From positions 7,829,747 through 7,893,746 of the forward strand of contig CM071570.1 of NCBI GenBank assembly GCA_036426205.1: a DNA stretch of 64,000 bases, in the 5' to 3' direction. The position numbers and the translations under genes are program-made. The stretch is from Ascaphus truei (taxonomy: Eukaryota; Chordata; Amphibia; Anura; Ascaphidae). The first letter of the stretch is position 1. Each line of letters opens with the position of its first letter. Shown piece after piece: positions 46,955 to 59,000 of this stretch. A model generated the notes under the pieces. That model was not told the origin of the DNA. It was given only the letters and a program-made list of their open reading frames with translations, and ran no database searches.

Positions 46955-47940
46955 GAGTGCCGTTATGATGTACCTGGTACAACACAAGCCCTGGGAGGTT
47001 CCCTATCGATGTATAAGATACTTTATATCACAGCAAAAAAAAATATTTTCTTGGGGATGATCGGAGTTGTCTCTCTAATTGAAACAGACATGGATCCCCT
47101 CCCATTTCTGTTTACATCCGCAAGAGGAGTAGTCCCATGGCTGCAAATACTCTCATGCCACTGGATCCTGGTAGCAAAAATGTCAATACCTACCCTCAAG
47201 CACACAAACTCTGTAATCAGCATATTTTGAAAGGTTTTGGAAGCTTAGTCTATGAAAAAATATGAACTTTAAAAACAGTGAATTCAAAATACTTTAAGAG
47301 ATATTAGATCTGGGTTTTTTTTCTCCCAAAACTTTTTGGAAGACACTGCTATAAACAAATTTGTACTTAACATAATATCTGCTTTCCTCGACAAGTTACT
47401 CTTTCATTCTCTCTTTAATAATTGATCAACAAAAGTTATGGAAATTGTAGTTGAATAATATAATGTTCTTCATGAGTAAGATATTTGTAATTCTTTACAT
47501 AAAAAGACATGATAAAGCCCAAATGTTTTGTTGTTTGGCAAAATGTGGATTTGTTGCTTGAAATTTTTTTGCCACACTTTCCAAACAAACCCTGTTTATT
47601 CACTGGCAGATTCTTGCAACATGACTCATGTAACTTGCTCAGTAGAAATAATGTCAACTTCTAAAAGTACCTGGTATAAGAAAAATCTGATTGGCACGTA
47701 GTAATACTAATGGTTTTACTTAAGAAATGCTTAAATAAAATATAAATATAAAACATAGAAAAAAAATAGAATATAAAATGTTGCATTGGTGTGATTTATT
47801 CAGTGTGTTAAATTTACATCTAATACCATCTTGTTTCTCTTTATATCATCATTTCGATCGTGATTTTGTGTGTGTTTTAAGTGAAGCTGGGAGGAATAGA
47901 CAAAAGATGTAACATTTTCTGAATCTATTTTAAAGAAATA
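46955..47940. other. unannotated
   Basis: AT-rich, no feature recognised. Confidence 0.4.
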
Positions 47941-47943
47941 TAG

Positions 47944-48086
47944 AGGTCTATTTAATAAACGGTGATTGTGCCGATTGGGGAACTACTGTATAAGACAGAA
48001 TCTTTTATGAAAGTTAGTTCATTAATGGGAGTTTCCATGTGATAGTAACCCGATTAGCACAATAACAGTTTAATGAATAAACCCCA
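47944..48086. mobile_element. small palindromic MITE
   Basis: AGGTCTATTTAATAAACGGT, then GATTGTGCCGATT, is mirrored by CCGATTAGCACAATAACAGT, then TTAATGAATAAACCCC. Related in style to 17626-17748 (ATTAAT and AATGGGAGTTT phrases). Confidence 0.5.
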
Positions 48087-48089
48087 TAG

Positions 48090-49360
48090 AAATAGAAACA
48101 TGTGTGGCAAAGAGAAAAGTCACTGCCCTGTCCATTTTTATGTCTGATTTGGTGAACTCCTTAGACCCCTTTAAACTATTTGGTTAATTTCATATTTGTT
48201 ATAGCCTTGTGTCAATCTAAAGCAACTTTGCATTGCTTTACTGTGCCACCCTCATCCACCTCTGCTGGGAGGCTGCTCCAGGAAACTACATGTACAGTAC
48301 CACCCTTTACATGAAGAAGTTCTTCAACACATTGAGGTTGTGCAATATGCAAAAGTGCCCTTATCAGCACTATTGTAGTTTAATGTATATTTCCCCATGC
48401 TTCACCCTTGTCCCTATGTCTCTTCTACGTATTTTCCCTGCACAGTGCATACTGTATCTTCCAAGTACACTATAGTATATCTAGCTACTGTCCAACTTTC
48501 TTCTTGCCATGTGCCCGTTGTATCTCTCTCTTGTCTTCAGCCAGCGTTTCGCTCCCATGTCACCATGTGTCTCTTCTTTCCCTGTTTATTTCAGTCAAGT
48601 ACCCAATGGTTCCCCCCTCCCCACCGCCCATGTGTGCCCTATAGAATGCCAGAGGCTTGGCTGAGGTGCAAGCTGCCTCACAAGAGGGCAGTGCAGGCAG
48701 CATTCTGAGCGCTGCTCTCCCGCTCAGCGCTGCGGGTGCTCCTCCTGGGGTAAATTGTTTCCAATGGTAAGGATGCACTTGGGTCGAAGTATTTCGTTAA
48801 GTTTTTCCTCTTTCTTGGTGCCACCAACTTCCCTGGGCCTCGGGTGACATGATCTAACTTGTTCTGAGACAAATGTGAGAAACTTAGTTTAACAAATATC
48901 ATAACTTTAATCCATATGTAAGAAGAACATTTAAAAAAGGCACTGTTTTTATTGCATAACTAAACCCTTGTGCTTTGCATTGTATAACTACTTTGTTATA
49001 GCCACATTTATTTAGCACTGTTTCATGTTGAACAAGTTGTGTCATTTCACATTATTGGTACATAACTCACGTGGTTATCCATGAGGAAGATGATTACCTA
49101 GAAACTTACATTCAGCAATATGAAGCCAGCTTTTCTCCAAGCTAAGCTGTGGCCAGGACAATAAAAATAACTTTGATCTGACATGTTACTTCAAGGAGAA
49201 ATACATATTATTTGTTTCATTTTTTCCTTTAACTATTTTTTTATATTTTTGATAATTTTTCTAGATACTGTATATTTTCCTTTCTAGCCAGCATGCACAC
49301 AGTATATCCTGAGTCTATTTTTGCCTCATTAGTAACAAAGCCAACATTTTTAAATATTCT
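48090..49360. other. unannotated
   Basis: No gene recognised. Around 48690-48740 a GC-rich hairpin-capable stretch (GAGCGCTGCTCTCCCGCTCA, then GCGCTGCGG) stands out. The frame 48397-48708 is low-complexity and without a domain. Confidence 0.35.
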
Positions 49361-49365
49361 ACATA

Positions 49366-49665
49366 CAGCAGAGACTGCGACTATTCTAACACAAACACAA
49401 CAATAAAACAAACAGTGGCAATCGCCAAAAAGACCCAGGTACACCCAGGTACATGCTGGATACATGCCTTAAATTTGCCTTAAACTAGACCCAGCATTTC
49501 TGCATTGATTAATGGCCCATCAGATTAACAGTGGGGGGTCCCTGGCAGTCCCATTCAAACTGAATGGGACTGCCTGGGATCCCTGCTGTGTTAATCCTAT
49601 GGGTCATTAGTCAATGCAGAAATGCCTTAAACTTGCCTTAAACTACCCAGGTTACACCCAGCACA
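49366..49665. mobile_element. TA-flanked MITE, 3'-truncated copy
   Basis: It starts CAGCAGAGACTGCGACTATT after TA, exactly as 36971, and shares the ATGCTGGATACATGCCTTAA and GGTCATTAGTCAATGCAG blocks. A 20-bp insertion of A/C-rich bases lies near 49395. The right terminal repeat is missing; the sequence turns into a different repeat at about 49670. Confidence 0.65.
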
Positions 49666-49790
49666 TAGAAAATGGGTGAACAACGGCAGTGCACTGCCTA
49701 CAAATGGTGGAGGAGGCTATTGGTAGCAAAAAAATCCTTTTATTAAATGAAGGGATCAAACATCACCCCTGGATCACCCAGAAAACGCTC

Positions 49791-49835
49791 ACCTACGCGT
49801 ATCGGGCCGTGCGCCCTTTATCACCAGAGCGCCGG
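49791..49835 (-). ncRNA. hammerhead-ribozyme-like motif 5
   Basis: Minus strand: GTGATAA, extra A, GGGC...GCCC helix, then GATAC, ACGCGT-overlapping stem, A, GGTGAGCG. Outer CGCTC and GAGCG can form five helix I pairs after a small internal loop. The conserved GAAA is GATA here, which should disable cleavage. The ACGCGTAGGT end is shared with motifs 1 and 3. Confidence 0.3.
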
Positions 49836-50767
49836 TTAGATTCTCGAGGCTACTAGAATACCGTTGGTTTCTCGAAATGGCACTATTTTGACTTTTCGTA
49901 GCTCTGCACGGTGAGTTTGGGCAGAAGCGAAAACTCGCTGAAAAATACAGTCCCCGTACGATTTGACCAACTCATTGAGGCTTTCTTAATAGCAACCTTG
50001 AATAATTGTGCGAGAACTGCTAAATATCCTTGATGAGTTTGTTCCCGAAGCTACTAGAATAGGCTCCTTAGTCTCTATGGCTACTGTACTGACCTTAACA
50101 TGAAAAACACCCATACCCTATGTCTTGTGCAATATCCTTGCTATATTTAGGCCCAAATTCACTAAAGGGTGCAAAACTTTAGCATAATTTGGTCCAGATA
50201 TACAAAAGGGTACACAGCTTTATAATGCTTTTACTCCAATAGGCCCGGATGCATAAAGCTTTAAGCAACGTTGGGGTATATAAAATAGTAATGCAAGTTA
50301 TTTCTCTTGACTTTAATTGAAATCCAACAAGCTAATTATATGCTAAAACAACAGCTATTATAATATAGCAGGCAGCTGCCACAAATAGTTATTATTTTTC
50401 CCCAGAGAGACTTTTCCCCAACCAGGAAGGAAATTGGTTGGTACAGTTCCACAGGCCTGCTGGAAGCAGGGCTGCTGAGACTGACTGGGATGCACACCCC
50501 AAACAAGACTCCATGAAACTGAACAAGCCTACAGGATGTGAGGTTTGACTTCAAGGAACTGGCGTTCCATAGACTGCTGTGATAAGAGCTGTCCTGTCCA
50601 AATTGCTGTGTCCAGATTAATTTCCTGAACTCTCCAGGGACTGAGTACCCACAACAACAGATAAGGACTTTTTTCTTTCCAGTCGTTTTGGAATTGTATT
50701 AAATATTTTGGGCTGGTAAACCAGGTAGAAAGGAGCTGCGGTGTAGTTAGTCTCCAAAGAGGAGTAG
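49836..50767. other. unassigned; partial LTR-like sequence at 50390-50767
   Basis: TTTTGGGCTGGTAAACCAGG, then AGCTGCGGTGTAGTTAGTCT near 50705-50755, resembles the mid-LTR block of 60108-60859 (TTTTGGGCTGGGAACCAGTT, GCCGCAGCAAAGTTTAGTTA). This is probably a truncated LTR of the same family, lying directly before another. Confidence 0.4.
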
Positions 50768-51610
50768 TGTAACAGGGGAGTTATCCCTGTTCAAGTAATG
50801 TGCCTCTAATCCAGCAGTGTGGTGGTTAACTGCTGGTAGTCAATTAACAAACACCACCTGCCTGATTAGATTGCTTACAAAAGCCTGTCTTTTGAGACAG
50901 GAAGGGAGACTCCTTAGCTCATACCTGAGATGAACTTGGAGACAGAGCAGAGATTGTTTTTGACTCTCACAACTTGTCTTGAGCCCTGCCAGAAGACACA
51001 GCAGAGCTGCTTTCAAGACACAGGGAAAACTTCTAAACCTGAATGCTGACAAAACCTGAGGAAAGGTAGCAACGCAGGAACAGAGAAGATTTTCCCGCCA
51101 AACCACAGGGGAAACTTCTAACCTGGAGCCTGATATTTTCTGTGCACACATGGGTGCGGTTCCAAGAGAGCAGAGAAGCTTCCCCTACAGCAGCAGAGCA
51201 AACAGATAAGACTTTCATTTACAAGACTTTATATATCTGCTTATTTTCATTCTATATGTTTGGGGCTGGGAGACATGCTTATCTAAGGGCGTGTGGACTG
51301 CATACAGTAGTATTTCACTAGAAATACTCCAAAGTCAATAGAAGCTTTGCTTACCCCTTGTTTGGATGGTTTCCTGATGTTAAGAAAACAGGCGCAATTA
51401 AAGGCTTATTAAATTTCACAATAATGAGTCTCCCTTGCATACCTCTGTGAGCGTCCGCCCACAAGTAGGATTTAATTTTATGGTTTGGTTTTCTTAAAGG
51501 GACAGTGTGCCTATTTTTAGTTGTTGTTGTACATAATAAATCACTGAAGTTACAGCATAAACCACTGTCTAAGTGTCTGACTGACCTTGCCGCGAGTCTG
51601 TCATGCCACA
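50768..51610 (+). mobile_element. solo-LTR-like element, family R
   Basis: It starts TGTAACAGGGGAG and ends GTCATGCCACA. The R-U5 part, CTTAAAGGGACAGTGTGCC followed by AATAAA at 51535-51540 and CACTGAAG, matches the same part of 60108-60859 and, inverted, of 59280-59946. Target duplication not clear. The minus frames at 50840-51151, 51033-51218 and 51351-51716 lie antisense in it and show no domain. Confidence 0.5.
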
Positions 51611-51614
51611 ACAT

Positions 51615-51640
51615 ACACACACACACACACACGCACACAC
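51615..51640. repeat. (CA)n microsatellite
   Basis: A short CA repeat with one CACGCACAC interruption. Confidence 0.9.
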
Positions 51641-51644
51641 ATAT

Positions 51645-51800
51645 ATATCCCAAACCCAGCTGTGCATAAAAAGGAGCACACCGGACATACCTGGGATATA
51701 TGTAAATTGTAGTCATTTAAATATACTCTGCATATCCATATTATCATATATCTGAGGTATGTCAGGTGTACTCCTTTTTGTGCACAAGTTTCTCTCCACG
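51645..51800. mobile_element. fold-back element (GTGCATAAAAAGGAGCACAC arms)
   Basis: The left arm 51662-51699 (GTGCATAAAAAGGAGCACAC, then CGGACATACCTGGGATA) pairs with the right arm 51745-51785 (TCTGAGGTATGTCAGGTGTA, then CTCCTTTTTGTGCAC). Fragments occur at 35575-35665 and 62575-62670 (TACCTCAGATGTACTCCTTT). Confidence 0.6.
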
Positions 51801-52079
51801 AGTTGAAAGATGTATTTTGGGGTACATATATTTAGCACAGCCAGATGCCCATTTCTCATCTTATCTTTCAGACTGTTAAATCTTTGACAACATGATTACA
51901 TGTTTTCTTGATGGTTTCATGGGAGAACCCCTTCAAAGGGCAACCCCAATATAGAAATATATGTTAAAATGTTTTACATACATCAACTAACCCATATGAA
52001 ACTTGTTACTGATATTATTGTTACAATAACAATGTACTAACTATTGCTGCTTATCATACTTGAAAAAAATAAAGTAAAT

Positions 52080-53157
52080 AAGGCCCCTGGCCCCGATGGC
52101 ACACATCCAAGAGTTCTCAAGGAGTTAAGCTCAGTAATAGCCAAACCATTATATTTAATATTCAAGGACTCCATTTCCACAGACTCAGTACCACAAGATT
52201 AGCGTAAAGCAAATGTGGTGCCTATATGTAAAAAGGAGCTAGATCACAACCGGGGAATTACAGACCTGTCGACTTACACAATTAATGGGGATAAATTGGG
52301 GGAATCCTTGATGGAGAAGGATTTAGGAGTGCTTGTAGACAGCAGGCTTAGCAATTGTGCCCAAAGTCATGCAGTAGCTGCAAAGGCAAACAAGATCTTA
52401 TCTTGCATTAAACGGGCAATGGATGGAAGGGAAGTAAACATAATTATGCCCCTTTGCAAGACCACACCTTGAGTATGGAGTACAATTTTGGGGACCACTC
52501 ATTAGAAAAGACATTCTGGAACTAGAGAGAGTCCAGAGAAGATCCACCAAATTAATAAAGGGGGTGGACAGTCTATCGTATGAGGAGAGGCTAGCTAAGT
52601 TAGATTTATTTACATTAGAAAAGAGGCGTCTAAGGGGGGATACGATAACTATATACAAATATATTCGGGGATAGTACAAGGAGCTTTAAAATGAACTATT
52701 CATCCCAAGGGCAGTACAAATGACTCAGGGGTATCCCTTTAGGTTGGAGGAAAGGAGATTTCACCAGCAACAAAGGAAAGTGTTCTTTAGACTAAGGACA
52801 GTTAAAATGTGGAATTAATTACCCATGGAGACTGTGATGGCAGATATAATAAATTTGTTCAAAAAAAGGTTGGACATCTTTTAGAAAGTAAAGTAAAGGT
52901 AAACAATAAGTAAACCAAATAAGTAAACATGGTAAGGATGTTGAGCCAGGGATTAATCTGATTGCCAATTCTTGGAGTCAGGAAGAAATGTATTTTTCCC
53001 CTTAATGGGGTTTTTTGTTTGCCTTCCTCTGGATCAATAAGCAAGTATAAATACAGGATAAAGTATCTATTTTCTAAATTTAGCATGGGTTGAACTTGAT
53101 GGACATATGTCTTTTTTCAACCTCATCTACTATGTAACTATGTAACTATGTAACTAT
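52080..53157 (+). mobile_element. CR1-like LINE with internal RT deletion
   Basis: Peptide blocks on the plus strand: APGPDGTHPRVLKELS (RT block 1), KANVVPICKKELDHN, then a jump to [47 protein letters not shown], [20 protein letters not shown] and TVKMWN-LPMETVMADIIN. This order is the CR1 ORF2 C-terminus. The catalytic boxes, including the expected [FY]ADD, are missing between about 52260 and 52285, so a block was deleted and not simply mutated. The 3' end is AACCTCATC followed by (TATGTAAC)n at 53128-53155, the 8-bp tail typical of CR1. Confidence 0.88.
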
Positions 53158-53159
53158 CA

Positions 53160-53627
53160 TACTGTATATAATCAATAAACATACTGAATTTTTTCACTAT
53201 AATTCAATTTAGCATACTCAGTGTTAACTGTTTAATTTCCGATTTACTTAAACTTTTCTGGAATAATAATATAGTGCATCATTTGTGTGTATAAATGTAG
53301 ACTTTCTATTGACATTTTCTATAATTGTAGCAAAAGTTATGTGGGAGAGTTGTGATGTACAAGAATTTGACATCTGCTTGTACAGTATGTTAGGATATTC
53401 TTTTCTTTACAATATACTGAAGTATTGCAACATTATCAAGGTTGCATGTGATGCTTTATGTACTAAAAGATTCTGCACCACTTATCTCACAGAAGAATGG
53501 CAGGGACTGAATAGAAAATACTATGCTGTAGAAATACTGCACTGCAGCAAAACTGGAGAGAAAGGTTCATATATCTCCTGCATAATGTTCACTGAAAATC
53601 TAAACCAAAGTATATGCTGTTTATTTA
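53160..53627. other. unannotated; frame 53285-53635 unrecognised
   Basis: A 116-codon plus-strand frame, cysteine- and tyrosine-rich, lies here. It resembles nothing I know, has AT-rich codon use like the surrounding DNA, and runs into the start of the following MITE. I do not support it as a gene. Confidence 0.35.
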
Positions 53628-54635
53628 CAGAATAAATGAGTTCTTCAGTATTACAGTAGGTGATACCTTTTTTTGGGGGGGGACATACAATTTATGTGTA
53701 ACCCTTATCCCCCCCCCCCCAATCTCAAATAGGGTCTCCTATGGAATATACTGCTCCGGCTACATGTCTTAGGGTGGTGCATACCTGCTGGCAACAGGGG
53801 TCCTGAGTCTCCCACGATGGCATGGGGGATAACAGGACAGGCTTCTGGGGTTTTGCCCAATTCTACTTACTGGTGCAGCGCCTCCATCTTGTGCAGCCCC
53901 CAGCGGTATGGGGTGAAGTATCTGCAAGAGAACTTGTTACCCTCCTCCCAATATACTTCAATCTCAGGCAGGAGGTATAGGTAAAAATGCAGTGTCTCTT
54001 TATTTGGTCTCTTCTTCTATTCAGCAGCACAGATCATACAGTAAGCTGTCTCCCTTAGGATGTCCCTGAACTCACTCCCAGCCACAGGCACTGAGAGTGG
54101 TTCTAGCTCTTCCCCTATCCTCTGGTAGGCTGGGAGGTATGGGTATACCCTCACTCCCCGTAGGGAGGCCTCAAGCCTGCCAGAGCCCTGGCAGCTTGGT
54201 CTTGGTAACCTTGCCCCTCTCACAGTAGGGACAGACTGACTAAATAGGAAGTGCTATGCAGTAAGTAACTCCATTAGGCACCACCCCCGTGTCTCTAATA
54301 GGACATAGAGCCTTATGACATTGCCTTCACTGACTCACTGCACTGCATGAAGTGGGGAAAACCCATGATTGCTTGTGGCAAACCTGCCCTTACGCAGGTA
54401 TTACTGCCAGGAGTAGGGCAGACCTATAGCCCAAACCACACGGGGCGACCTTTTTTATTGGACTAACAATTTATGTCAAAGGACAAGATTTCGAGAGTTC
54501 TCATCTCTTCCTCAGGTCACAATACTGGTTTACAAAGGAGGAAGAGAGGAGAACTCTCGAAAGCTTGTCCTATGACATAAATTGTTAGTCCAATAAAAAA
54601 GGTATCACCTAATACTGAAGAACTCATTTATTCTG
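53628..54635. mobile_element. long-inverted-repeat MITE interrupted by an LTR-like element
   Basis: The left CAGAATAAATGAGTTCTTCA, then GTATTACAGTAGGTGATACC, is the inverse of GGTATCACCTAATACTGAAG, then AACTCATTTATTCTG on the right. Inner arms GGACAAGATTTCGAGAGTTC and GAACTCTCGAAAGCTTGTCC also pair. The segment TTTTTT...ACAATTTATG occurs on both sides of the insert (53670-53696 and 54451-54475), diverged. Confidence 0.55.
53697..54440 (-). mobile_element. solo-LTR-like insertion, minus orientation
   Basis: On the plus strand it runs TGTAACCC ... AAACCACA; inverted, it starts TGTGGTTT. TTTATT at 54000-54005 is an AATAAA signal on the minus strand, preceded in that sense by AGAAGAAGAGACC. No short clean target duplication is seen. 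The minus frame 54017-54223 is antisense-free but has no domain. Confidence 0.45.
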
Positions 54636-54639
54636 CACT

Positions 54640-55297
54640 ATCGCAACTGGACTAACACGGCTATTTCCGTTTTATTCACTGTTTATAACTGTAAATACAC
54701 TGACACTTACTATTTTCTCACCAAATTAATCAAAGAGCCTTTTATTCACAAAGCTCAGTAAAAATAAGAGAGATTGGATGAGCTGCAGAGTTGTGCAACA
54801 ACTTGAAGTACAGTAAGAAAGGGTATTTCCATCCTTTATACTGTATGTGCGACTTATAAGTACTTCCCCTTCTTGACAATTTCTTGAAGCAAGCATTTAA
54901 GCAAATCAATACCACAGCAGTTATGTATTAAACTTCAGCAATGCTGATCAGGGCGATATCGCACGGAAGCCACCATCTGCTCCCAATCTGCACTATCAAA
55001 GCTCATGGAATAACCACTAGCATGTAAAACAGACAGTTACCCTTTCAGTGTTGTTGGTACCTATATCCCAATCCTTGCAATACTTTATATTTGTGAAAGA
55101 AATTTAAAGTTTAGAATTTATATTTTTAATTATTATTTGCAAATTGCAGTTTTTTTATGACCTAATGAATTTTTGCTAGTTTTACCTACAGTTTTCCTGT
55201 TTAAAATACAAATAATCTGTATGTTCTAATTACAATATGCTAACATCATTTAGATATGAATAACCTTCTCTACTATTTTAGTGGTTGTTTCAAAATG
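54640..55297. other. unannotated
   Basis: No gene or repeat recognised beyond the MITE edge (ACTGGACTAACACGGCTATT). Confidence 0.4.
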
Positions 55298-55301
55298 TAA
55301 G

Positions 55302-56017
55302 TGTAGCATGGTCTGTATCTTCTGGCCTATCTCTCCTTCCTGTCATGTAACTCCTAGCAGTCTAAGCTATGACAGGCTAATCTGTGGGCTTTTTGACCCC
55401 CTCATGGCCCTGTTATGAGTGACAGAAGTGTGGTGGTGACTCATGGCTTGTGTAAGCCTATCTGGTATAGGTATAGACCATGAGCCCACCCCTTCTGGTT
55501 CCTCCTAGGAGGAAGTGGCAAATTTAGTCAGTGGCGGAGTAAAAGAGCAGTAGAGCTGTAAGTCTCTCCCATCACGGGATGAGCGTGCTCACCCCCAGCC
55601 TTGTGGCTGGAGGAAGATCTGATCCAACCCACAGATGCCCTGTAGGATCAGGGGCAATCACCATCCAGAGGCCTGGGACCTCTGAGACTCTGCATCGCAT
55701 TATGGAAAAATCTGCAGTGGGTGCATGCCAATAAAGACCCTTGTTCATTACACTCCTGTCTAAGTATCAGTCCTTGGGCAGGAGGGAGACATGTGCAATA
55801 GTGGGGGGTGATCTCTGGACACCCAGGAGCCCACTATGACTGGAGGCACTAAACACCAAGAGAAAAAGCTCAGAGAAAGAACCTACGCCTGTCCTGATCT
55901 CCATACCAACACAGATCCAACTCAGCTCTCCTGATCCTAACAGGTATCCACACCACACAACAGGTAACAGATGCTGTGTATCTATCACCTGGGGGGGGGG
56001 GGGGGGGCAGTGCTACA
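55302..56017 (+). mobile_element. solo LTR with perfect 4-bp target duplication
   Basis: TGTAGCATGG at the left and CAGTGCTACA at the right are inverted, flanked by TAAG at 55298-55301 and 56018-56021. AATAAA lies at 55730-55735, followed by GACCCTTGTTCATTACACTC. TG...CA ends, a short inverted repeat, a 4-bp duplication and a single polyadenylation signal are the solo-LTR pattern. A run of about 17 G (55991-56007) lies just before the right end. The downstream phrase CTCCTGTCTAAGTATCAGTC resembles GCTCCTGTCTGAGGCTGAAA in 44193-44966, so the two are probably related families. Confidence 0.7.
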
Positions 56018-56021
56018 TAAG

Positions 56022-59000
56022 ATATGATTGTTTCTTTAGATTCAAAAGCATAATTGCAAAAATCACAATAAAATTATAAAAGAACATGCAATTTCTATGA
56101 ACTAAGATTTCTTTTTTTTTTTAAATGTGTGTGTCAACATTTCAGTGCTTTAAAGTAATACACACCCTCAAAAAATGTGTGTTGGATGTACAGTATGAAG
56201 ACTTCATAAATATGATGCATAATTTGTTGTTCGAAATTACTTTTGATGCATCTCTCATGTTGCATACCTGAATTATGTATATTTTAGTATTACTAAATGT
56301 AGATCACTAGTGAAATATTCTTTGCAGTAGTAATACTTTAAACAGAATGCATGTTCCTAACCTAAATAATAAAACATCACTGCTGCATTAAATGCATTTT
56401 TGGGTTGATACAAAGCAAATTCATTCTGCGCTAAAACTATTAACAGTCTTTTGAGGGTTTAGACCAAGGTGCACGTGACAGACAATTTTGACTCACTTAC
56501 AGTAATTGATTTTTTAGTACACAGAAATGTTTTCTTAGTACAGGGCAGTACATTTCTACAGTATATGTTAATTTGTATTTTTTTTTTTAGATGTTCACGC
56601 AGATTGAGAAATGTGAGCTTAATACTTAGGCATACCAAAGCGCCATAAAAATTGAGTTTGACATGCATCAATGTTGTATTGAAAAAGTCTTTGGATATAC
56701 AGCCACCTAGGACCATTAGCTGCGACCATTCTGCCACGGCCATTTCACCGCTGGGTCATTTGGCCGCAGGGACAGATGGTCACCGCAGATAATGTATCCC
56801 CTGACCCCTTACCCTATAAACCCAAAACCTTAACCCCTTACCCCAAACGCCCTAACCTTAATCCCTTACCCTAAAAATCTTAAAACCAATCCTAACGCTG
56901 ATCACCCACCTAAGGGCCAAAATAGCAGCGATCAACTGTCCCTTTGCAACTGAACAGCCACGGAAAAATGGTGGCAGCTTAACGGCCATGGCTAAAAGTT
57001 CCTTTCCGGTACACAGACCCCAATGTATATTGCGCTTTCTAGAGGCAAGTATAAATAAATGCAGCAATTATATTAACCTTTTTAATGTAATAAGAACAGA
57101 GGGGTCTATGTGCAAAGGAAAAAGTGGAGGAATTCTAAAGCAAAATACCCGATACACAGATCCCAGAGCGTAAAGAAGCTTTCATTAAATCACATTAGAA
57201 ACCACTTTGCATTTTCAACACACATACAAAAAAATATGGGATTTTGATCAAAATCTCCCGACGGCAAAACTGGAGCAAACAAATTGCACTAGATTTATCA
57301 AAGCAAAATAATTCCATTGTATCCTATTACTCCTTGATCTTTGATAAAGATTTGCCCCCTTGGCTCCTGTGCTGCCCCTGGTTTTGTTGGGGGGAGAATT
57401 TGATAAATAAACTCCAATGCGTTTGTGTTTGTTTCTCCCCAACAGAAAGCTACTAGAAAAATAATAATAAAATACTGTGATCACTTTTTTTGTTTAAGAG
57501 AATTTTTGATTTTCACAGTATATTGTACATGTAGCAATACCTGTTAGGGGAAAAGACAGGTGGATTAAGACCTAAACCTAAAAGTCTCCTATTGTTCACT
57601 TACAACTTGGACAGCTAAAGAGTTCCCAGAATTGTGCCGTCATTCTTTAGAGAACAGACAGTGATATATTGCACACAGCACTTAAAATGTTTATGCTGAT
57701 AATGCGTTCCTCTTATTGCTCTGTACATCGGAAAACTGCACGACAACAGCATCTGTCCTCCACTTAAAAACAATAATGTTTGGGCTATTTTTCCTCTGAT
57801 TTGTTTATCTTTAGTTTATTCATAGTCATATTTCTTTCCTGTCATCATTTTCATTCATCATTAAAGGCAAGCTCTCGATATTGCAGGCAGAATGGGTGAA
57901 GGCATTTTAAGTCCCAGTGAAATGCAGACATGATGCTTAATCCTATGTGTTCTGCGCTACAACAAAATATTCTCTGTTTATAGTGTTATTTTGCTTATTA
58001 TTTCCAGTTAATTATAAGAAGTAATTCTGTTCACTAACCCAGTTTGAGATAGTTGCAGAAACAAAGATATGGCAAAGTCTTCCTTGAACTGTAAAGTTTT
58101 TCAGAACAGGTGTTTATTTTCAGACCAGGCCCAATGGGTTGTCCCACTTCCAATCTGTATTCTGCGTCCCTCTTACATTGTATTTCATGAGGCTGCACAA
58201 TTCAATTTGTAGAATGTTTTGAAAAGGACACAAAAATCCCTGGACTATAAAAGCAAAGACAAAAATATGTTAGTTGGAACACAAAATTAAAAAAAGGTGT
58301 GAAGGTTCTCAGGTCCTTATTGAGTCATTCATAAATTATCAATAGGGAGTCCTATTCAATATATTCCAAAAGTGAGTTGTTTTTGTTTTATTGAAAAAAG
58401 ACAGAGGACTGTAATGCATTACTCTTTGGCAATATGCTTGGATAGAAACCCTTCTCTCCCAATATACAACACATAGTTCATTTGGTCCTGATCGCAGCTA
58501 GACAGGTTATTACTGGTTATGACTACCTGTATACAGAAAAGTATTTTGCTAACTGAAAAAGTGTTGTTTACAATGCTCTCTTTGGAGAGGCCAGATGTCT
58601 GTGTGGAGAAGTCTAGATCAAACATTTTTTTTATTCCAGGGTCTCCATATATTTAAAAACGTCCCAAATCACTACAATGTGAAATATTTAAGTGTTTCAA
58701 GTAAACCCCCTGGTCAGAGAGTCAACAATGGCCTAGTTATTTGGTCTAGTGAAAGAGGATGTCATAAATATAATATACTGTGACACAAATGTAAAATCCT
58801 AGACCTTATGATTTGTTGTTTGTTTTTTATTCATTGTTTACCTGTACAGTGATAAGAGTTGTGTTTTAATTTTTTGATTAAAAAAAAAGTAGTAAATTGA
58901 TTAATTTTACATTGTGTCAGCTAGATATTATTAACTGTGTAATGTCAATGCTATTTGTATTTGTATTTAAACTTAATGAAGATAAGTGTGATGTTGTATG

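Noticed and set aside
50840..51716. Minus-strand frames of 61-121 codons
   Set aside because: Antisense to a family R LTR; no motif, and the same region differs in related LTRs.
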